Below, one piece after another: positions 6,210 to 9,451 of a stretch of 9,451 nucleotides of DNA. This DNA comes from RGIG8767 sp964487395 (GTDB lineage: Bacteria > Bacillota > Clostridia > Lachnospirales > Lachnospiraceae), in contig CAZAQH010000077.1 of the NCBI GenBank assembly GCA_964487395.1, positions 1-9,451 on the forward strand, written 5' to 3'. Each line of letters starts with the position of its first letter. Within the stretch, counting starts at the first letter, position 1. Below the pieces are notes generated by a model that was not told the DNA's origin, ran no database searches, and saw only the letters and a list, made by a program, of their open reading frames with translations. Made by a program: the position numbers and the translations under genes.

Positions 6210-7673
6210 CTATCTTACGTAACTAGTCAAATCCTGTGCAAGTTCAAAAATCGCCTTTAACAGTCTGTCTAAGTCTGTCATTACCGAAACCGCATCCTGT
6301 GATGCTTCTACACCATTATTAGAACCTGCTGCTACCTCTTCACTTGTAGCTGATAATTGTGTAATGTTCTCTGCAATAACGCCGGTACTCTCTATAATAT
6401 TCTTAACCTTTTTCTCTGTATCGTATATTACTTCTGTCAGATTATTAACATCACTTTCAATCTGTGCAAACTTCTCACCACTTGTGTTAATCATCTCGTT
6501 CTGCTTTTCAATGCTGGTAATCGTACCTTCTACACTGGTATTGGCATTGGCTGCATCCTCATTTAACTCTGTGATGATATCTGTGATACGATTTGTCGCA
6601 TCCTTAGTCTGTTCTGATAACTGTCTGATTTCTTCTGCAACAACTGCGAAACCTTTTCCTGCTTCTCCTGCTCTTGCTGCTTCAATAGATGCATTCAGTG
6701 CAAGTAAATTCGTCTGAGAAGAAATTCCTAAAATAACACTGATGATATCTTTTACTTCTGCAACCTTGGTATTGAGCTGTTCTGTGCTCTTAACTGTAGT
6801 TACACTTGCTTCTTTTACTAAAGTAGCCTGTTCTCTTAACCGGCTTATTAACTGTGTACCTTCTGAGACATTCTTGATTGTCTCTTCTGATGAAGCAATC
6901 ATTCGGTCCATGCCGCTCTTCGTCAAATCAGTATTCTGATTAATCTCATCACACATAACTGCCTGCTTCTGGATAGCTTCTGCTGTACTCTCTGTACTGT
7001 CCGCAATCTCCTGCATCGCATCGTGATTCGTGTCTACACAATTTTTCAAAGTCTTAATCGTAGTCTGAGCCGTCTCAAAATGCTTGGTAAGATTCTCAGC
7101 AACTATTAGCATCTGATTCATAATCTCTTCCTGCTTTTTAGCTGCATCTTCAATCTGCTTGGTATTTTCTGCATTGAACCTAGCCAATAACTTTGTAACA
7201 GCAAAAGTCGCTGCAATTACAAGAACCGCTGTACCACCCTGGATAAAGCCTTCTGCTCTTGATAATTTACCAGCCATAAGCATTCTTGTAATCTGAATAC
7301 CATTGCCAAGCAATACAACAATAACTCCCAAAGCCACCAAACGCATATTCATAAGTACAATCGTCAATATAATAATTGGAAAAGCATAAACATATGTATA
7401 TGTCATTTCAGACAAACATGCCGTAATCAGATATGCTACGGAACCACCTGTCATAATCAAAATGGATCCTAATTTGGTCTCTTTTAATTTAACAAAGCCA
7501 AAAATAGACAATAGAATGCAAAACAGAAATGCACTAACCTGAATAATCCTGGGCACTGTATAAATCTGCCGTTCCAGCATATCTACTACCTGCATAATTT
7601 CAATATAAAGTAAAATAATTAAAATAATTGGGAAAATGGCCTTATTGGCTTTTTTATACTGTTCACCTGTCAT
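6210..7673 (-). CDS. Methyl-accepting chemotaxis protein with multi-pass membrane sensor
   Basis: A 487-residue chemoreceptor. The first 165 residues hold about six hydrophobic segments (roughly 13-30, 42-62, 68-88, 91-109, 111-128, 143-163) with short connections, so there is no sizeable extracellular ligand domain. No HAMP is evident; a helical linker (170-210) leads directly into the coiled-coil signalling domain. The highly conserved hairpin tip that binds CheA/CheW is at about 314-350: ILGISSQTNLLALNASIEAA then RAGEAGKGFAVVAEEIRQLS. Glu/Gln-rich heptads on both sides (e.g. QKQAVMCDEINQ, SATSEEVAAG) are likely methylation zones. There is no C-terminal CheR-docking pentapeptide. The ATG at 7673 has GAGAGGT eight bases upstream. 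The upstream small gene is 104 bases away; a promoter between them makes mcp at least partly independent. The ligand is unknown; a membrane-embedded sensor suggests sensing of membrane or energy state (inference). Confidence 0.93.
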   Translation of the reverse strand: MTGEQYKKANKAIFPIILIILLYIEIMQVVDMLERQIYTVPRIIQVSAFLFCILLSIFGFVKLKETKLGSILIMTGGSVAYLITACLSEMTYTYVYAFPIIILTIVLMNMRLVALGVIVVLLGNGIQITRMLMAGKLSRAEGFIQGGTAVLVIAATFAVTKLLARFNAENTKQIEDAAKKQEEIMNQMLIVAENLTKHFETAQTTIKTLKNCVDTNHDAMQEIADSTESTAEAIQKQAVMCDEINQNTDLTKSGMDRMIASSEETIKNVSEGTQLISRLREQATLVKEASVTTVKSTEQLNTKVAEVKDIISVILGISSQTNLLALNASIEAARAGEAGKGFAVVAEEIRQLSEQTKDATNRITDIITELNEDAANANTSVEGTITSIEKQNEMINTSGEKFAQIESDVNNLTEVIYDTEKKVKNIIESTGVIAENITQLSATSEEVAAGSNNGVEASQDAVSVMTDLDRLLKAIFELAQDLTSYVR

Positions 7674-7713
7674 CTTTAGTACCTCTCTTCCATCCCTAAA
7701 ATGTAATATATTA

Positions 7714-7741
7714 ATTATATCATTTCAGGCATTAAATACAA
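7714..7741 (-). promoter_or_regulatory. Extended -10 promoter of the chemoreceptor gene
   Basis: The minus strand has TGATATAAT, a perfect TATAAT (7719-7714) with the TG of an extended -10 one base upstream, and a weak TTGTAT -35 (7741-7736) at 16 bases. Extended -10 promoters tolerate a poor -35. I looked for a sigma-28 type motif, expected for many chemotaxis genes, and did not find one. The leader would be about 35 bases. Confidence 0.6.
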
Positions 7742-7777
7742 GGTAAACAACGTAAAAAGATATGTAAATTAGAGATT

Positions 7778-7948
7778 TTATTCACCGTTTGCTACCCATA
7801 AAACAGTACCCACAAATCCTACTGCAATTCCTCCTATGGAAGCAACCGTAAGATTACGTGTCAAAAAATAAAAAACTGCAAACCAAAGAATTGTACTAAG
7901 TGGTAATATCCATCCCAAATTTTTCCTTGCAAATATTTTTGTTTTCAT
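7778..7948 (-). CDS. Small two-helix membrane protein, function unknown
   Basis: A 56-codon frame reading MKTKIFARKNLGWILPLSTI and on to a TAA at 7778. AGAGGA (7961-7956) sits seven bases before its ATG, a good site for this genome. The product has a basic N-terminus (K2, K4, R8, K9), one hydrophobic helix at about 12-30 (GWILPLSTILWFAVFYFL), a short RNLT turn and a second, glycine-rich helix at about 33-53 (VASIGGIAVGFVGTVLWVA). By the positive-inside rule the N-terminus is cytoplasmic, and a two-pass hairpin would return the C-terminus there. I do not recognise the family. No obvious terminator separates it from mcp, so read-through is possible. A 23-bp palindrome overlaps its ribosome binding site region, suggesting a regulated gene. 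Spurious ORF is possible but the site, length and hydropathy favour a real gene. Confidence 0.7.
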   Translation of the reverse strand: MKTKIFARKNLGWILPLSTILWFAVFYFLTRNLTVASIGGIAVGFVGTVLWVANGE

Positions 7949-7960
7949 AGGCTTGTCCTC

Positions 7961-7983
7961 TTTTCTATACTTAGTATAGAAAA
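7961..7983. promoter_or_regulatory. 23-bp palindrome, candidate operator
   Basis: TTTTCTATAC (7961-7970), centre TTA, GTATAGAAAA (7974-7983): ten-base arms with perfect symmetry. It abuts the ribosome binding site of the 56-residue membrane protein and lies about 90 bases upstream of the divergent glycosyltransferase promoter. The minus strand contains ACTAAGTATA, which recurs at 8069-8078 overlapping the -10 box of that promoter. AT-rich dyads of this size are typical sites for dimeric repressors; no regulator gene is in the window, so the binder is unknown. A TATACT within it could also be the -10 box of the small gene, though no -35 is convincing. Confidence 0.5.
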
Positions 7984-8051
7984 AAACACGTAAAATATAC
8001 TACCTCGTGATTGTAAAAAATAAGTAAAAATAAATTTTACATACCTCTAAT

Positions 8052-8080
8052 TTGCAAACCATGTGCAAACTAAGTATAAT
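8052..8080 (+). promoter_or_regulatory. Sigma-A promoter of the CgeB-like glycosyltransferase gene
   Basis: TTGCAA (8052-8057), 17 bases, perfect TATAAT (8075-8080). The start codon at 8108 is about 20 bases past the expected transcription start. TGCAAAC occurs twice (8053-8059 and 8064-8070), 11 bases apart, i.e. on the same helix face, overlapping the -35 box and spacer. This could be a regulator site or chance. Confidence 0.75.
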
Positions 8081-8107
8081 TAGAAAAAAGAAGGGACGGT
8101 GATTCAT

Positions 8108-9277
8108 ATGAAGATAGTATTAATGGACTGGAACAGTATCGGTAATCAAGACATGCAGGAAACGCTAAGAGAACTCGGACATACTGTAATAGCCTGTCCC
8201 TTTCACAGCAAAATCGGCAGAGAAAACAGCGAATGGGAAGAGACCTTTTCCCAGACACTTCGCACCATACAGCCGGATTTTGTATTTTCATTCAATTATT
8301 TTCCGATAATTGCCACTGTATGTAACCGTGAAAATACGTTGTATTACAGCTGGGTATATGATTCACCATTACATGCCCTTTATTCTAAAACAGTTTTTTA
8401 CCCATGTAACCGTATTTTTCTGTTTGATAAAGAACTATATTTTCAAATGAAAGATTTAAAAATAGATACCGTCTTCTACCTTCCTCTTGCCGTTAACACA
8501 AGAAGACTTGCAAAAATGAAGCTCAATTCCAGTGGTAAGAAAGATTACCAGTGCGATATTTCCTTTGTCGGTTCCATGTATACAGAGCCCAAACACCAGC
8601 TGTTTGAACGTTTAGATACTCTTTCCGACTATGCAAAGGGATATCTGAGCGCGTTAATTGAGACGCAGAAAAATATATACGGTTCGACCATTATGCGTGA
8701 GGCACTTTCTCCAGAAATCCTGCAAATGATGATGGAAGCTTATCCGGTTACACCCCATAATGATGGCATGGAGACTGCTATCGATATTTATACCGATTAT
8801 TTTCTGTTACGCGAGGTGACAGCACGCGAGCGAAAAGAAATGCTTGCTGCTCTTGGACAAATGTATGGCAGTTCATACGATATCCATCTTCATACACATG
8901 ACACCACACTTGATTTACCGGGAATAAAGGTGTTTTCTGAGGTGGATTACTATAATCAGATGCCTTATGTATTTCATAAAAGCCGAATCAATCTCAACAT
9001 TACGCTGCGCAGCATCATTAGTGGAATTCCTTTACGTGCTCTTGATATTATGGGCTGCGGCGGATTCCTGCTTACAAATTATCAGGCGGACTTTCTTGAC
9101 TGCTTTACGCCGGATGAAGATTTTGTCTACTATGACAGTAAACAGGACATGCTTGAAAAAACAGACTATTATTTAAAACACGATACGGAACGCAAAAAAA
9201 TCGCCGAAAACGGATACATAAAGATTTGTGAAAACTATGATTATCCACTTGTTCTCGAGCAAATGTTAAAAATATAA
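8108..9277 (+). CDS. CgeB/DUF3880-type glycosyltransferase, possible flagellin glycosyltransferase
   Basis: A 389-residue protein resembling the two-part DUF3880 plus C-terminal glycosyltransferase family (CgeB-like, GT-B fold). The N-terminal half has MKIVLMDWNSIGNQDMQETL, QPDFVFSFNYFP (55-66), the SWVYDSP motif (81-87) and ISFVGSMYTEPKHQLF (151-166). The C-terminal half has SRINLNITLRSIISGIPLRA (292-311), then LDIMGCGGFLLTNY, the family's nucleotide-sugar-binding stretch, and ERKKIAENGYIKI (361-373). There is no signal peptide or membrane helix, so it is cytoplasmic. I start at ATG 8108, with AAGGGA 11 bases upstream; a GTG at 8099 would add three residues but lies only two bases from that site. 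It converges on a flagellin gene. Such enzymes often occur by flagellin genes, so flagellin modification is likely but inferred; sugar donor unknown. A spore-coat role like Bacillus CgeB is an alternative. Confidence 0.8.
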   Translation: MKIVLMDWNSIGNQDMQETLRELGHTVIACPFHSKIGRENSEWEETFSQTLRTIQPDFVFSFNYFPIIATVCNRENTLYYSWVYDSPLHALYSKTVFYPCNRIFLFDKELYFQMKDLKIDTVFYLPLAVNTRRLAKMKLNSSGKKDYQCDISFVGSMYTEPKHQLFERLDTLSDYAKGYLSALIETQKNIYGSTIMREALSPEILQMMMEAYPVTPHNDGMETAIDIYTDYFLLREVTARERKEMLAALGQMYGSSYDIHLHTHDTTLDLPGIKVFSEVDYYNQMPYVFHKSRINLNITLRSIISGIPLRALDIMGCGGFLLTNYQADFLDCFTPDEDFVYYDSKQDMLEKTDYYLKHDTERKKIAENGYIKICENYDYPLVLEQMLKI

Positions 9278-9323
9278 ATAAGCAACAAGAAAGGCCTCCT
9301 TGGAGACCTTTTTTGTTGCTTAT
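9278..9323. terminator. Bidirectional terminator between glycosyltransferase and flagellin genes
   Basis: Two 22-base arms, 9278-9299 and 9302-9323, are complementary at 20 positions, with one G-T wobble and one C-A mismatch, around a TT centre. The GC-rich core GGCCTCC/GGAGACC (9293-9299 and 9302-9308) is followed on the plus strand by TTTTTT (9309-9314). On the minus strand the core is followed by TTTCTT. It begins right after the glycosyltransferase stop and ends 22 bases before the flagellin stop, so it serves both converging genes. Confidence 0.9.
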
Positions 9324-9345
9324 CTTTTCATTTGTGACTTTATTC

Positions 9346-9451
9346 TTACTGAAGTAAGGATAATACGCCCTGATTAGACTGGTTAGCCTGTGCCAACATT
9401 GACTGTCCTGCCTGAGCAAGAATGTTGTTATTGGAATACTTAACCATTTCA
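9346..9451 (-). CDS. Flagellin, C-terminal 34 residues (cut by window edge)
   Basis: The minus strand reads EMVKYSNNNILAQAGQSMLA and then QANQSNQGVLSLLQ before a TAA at 9348-9346. This is the conserved D0 helix of flagellin, whose E-M..YS..NIL.QAG.SMLAQANQ....VLSLLQ pattern packs in the filament core and is recognised by export and by the FliS chaperone. The ending SLLQ is the common flagellin terminus (LLQ or LLR). Only the last D0 helix is visible, so glycosylation sites, which lie in central domains, cannot be judged. The symbol (fliC, hag or fla) is left empty because genomes of this type often carry several flagellins. It ends just beyond a shared terminator with the converging glycosyltransferase gene. 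Confidence 0.93.
   Translation of the reverse strand, partial: EMVKYSNNNILAQAGQSMLAQANQSNQGVLSLLQ

Noticed and set aside
7674..7777. Possible riboswitch or sigma-28 promoter ahead of mcp
   Set aside because: The leader is about 35 bases, too short for a riboswitch, and no TAAA-N15-GCCGATAA type match was found.
8034..8050. Small inverted repeat GTAAAA-N5-TTTTAC upstream of the glycosyltransferase promoter
   Set aside because: Short AT-only dyad in an AT-rich stretch, without any further support.
8099..8107. GTG start for the glycosyltransferase
   Set aside because: The AAGGGA site is only two bases away, too close; ATG 8108 begins with the expected MKIV beta strand.
8070..8291. Minus-strand frame overlapping the glycosyltransferase start and promoter
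   Set aside because: No ribosome binding site, antisense to a recognised gene, and it runs through the promoter region.

Overview
The window looks like chromosomal DNA from a motile, low-GC Gram-positive bacterium of the Clostridia, most likely of the Lachnospiraceae type (Roseburia, Butyrivibrio, Lachnospira and relatives). The pointers are the rpmG-secE-nusG-rplK order, strong AGGAGG-type ribosome binding sites, a four-cysteine L33, a flagellin tail ending in SLLQ, a FliD-like protein ending in LFNSYC, and a CgeB-type glycosyltransferase next to flagellin. The family assignment is inferred from remembered protein features, not from a search.

Bases 1-1240 (minus strand) hold the translation/transcription/secretion cluster rpmG-secE-nusG-rplK. 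It starts from a good sigma-A promoter at 1211-1239 and runs off the left edge inside rplK. The nusG-rplK gap (95-223) contains a structured leader at 122-150. Its GUGGGAGG...GAUACCAC arms resemble the 23S rRNA L1-stalk helix, so it is a candidate L1 autogenous control site.

Bases 1240-2805 (plus strand) hold one divergently transcribed gene for a FliD-like (flagellar cap-like) protein, closed by a strong terminator. Its putative -35 box lies 7 bp from the -35 box of the rpmG promoter.

Bases 2804-7948 (minus strand) read, in transcription order: a 56-residue two-helix membrane protein (too short for routine gene calling), a membrane chemotaxis receptor with a multi-pass sensor, a hairpin, then glf (UDP-galactopyranose mutase) and an isoamylase-type glycogen debranching enzyme. 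The glf stop and the debranching start are one base apart (TAGTATG), so the two are almost certainly co-translated.

Bases 7949-9451 hold an intergenic control region with a near-perfect palindrome at 7961-7983, then a plus-strand CgeB/DUF3880-type glycosyltransferase. That gene converges on the 3' end of a flagellin gene (minus strand, cut by the right edge), with a bidirectional terminator between them. Flagellin, the FliD-like protein, the chemotaxis receptor and the glycosyltransferase together suggest a motility-associated region in which the glycosyltransferase may decorate flagellin. No CRISPR array, insertion sequence, tRNA, rRNA or att site was seen, and no intergenic stretch exceeds 300 bases. 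Nothing here is clearly a new multi-gene system. The best candidates for under-described biology are the FliD-like paralogue with an unusual N-terminus, the small membrane protein with its palindrome, the glf-debranching coupling and the L1-stalk mimic leader.
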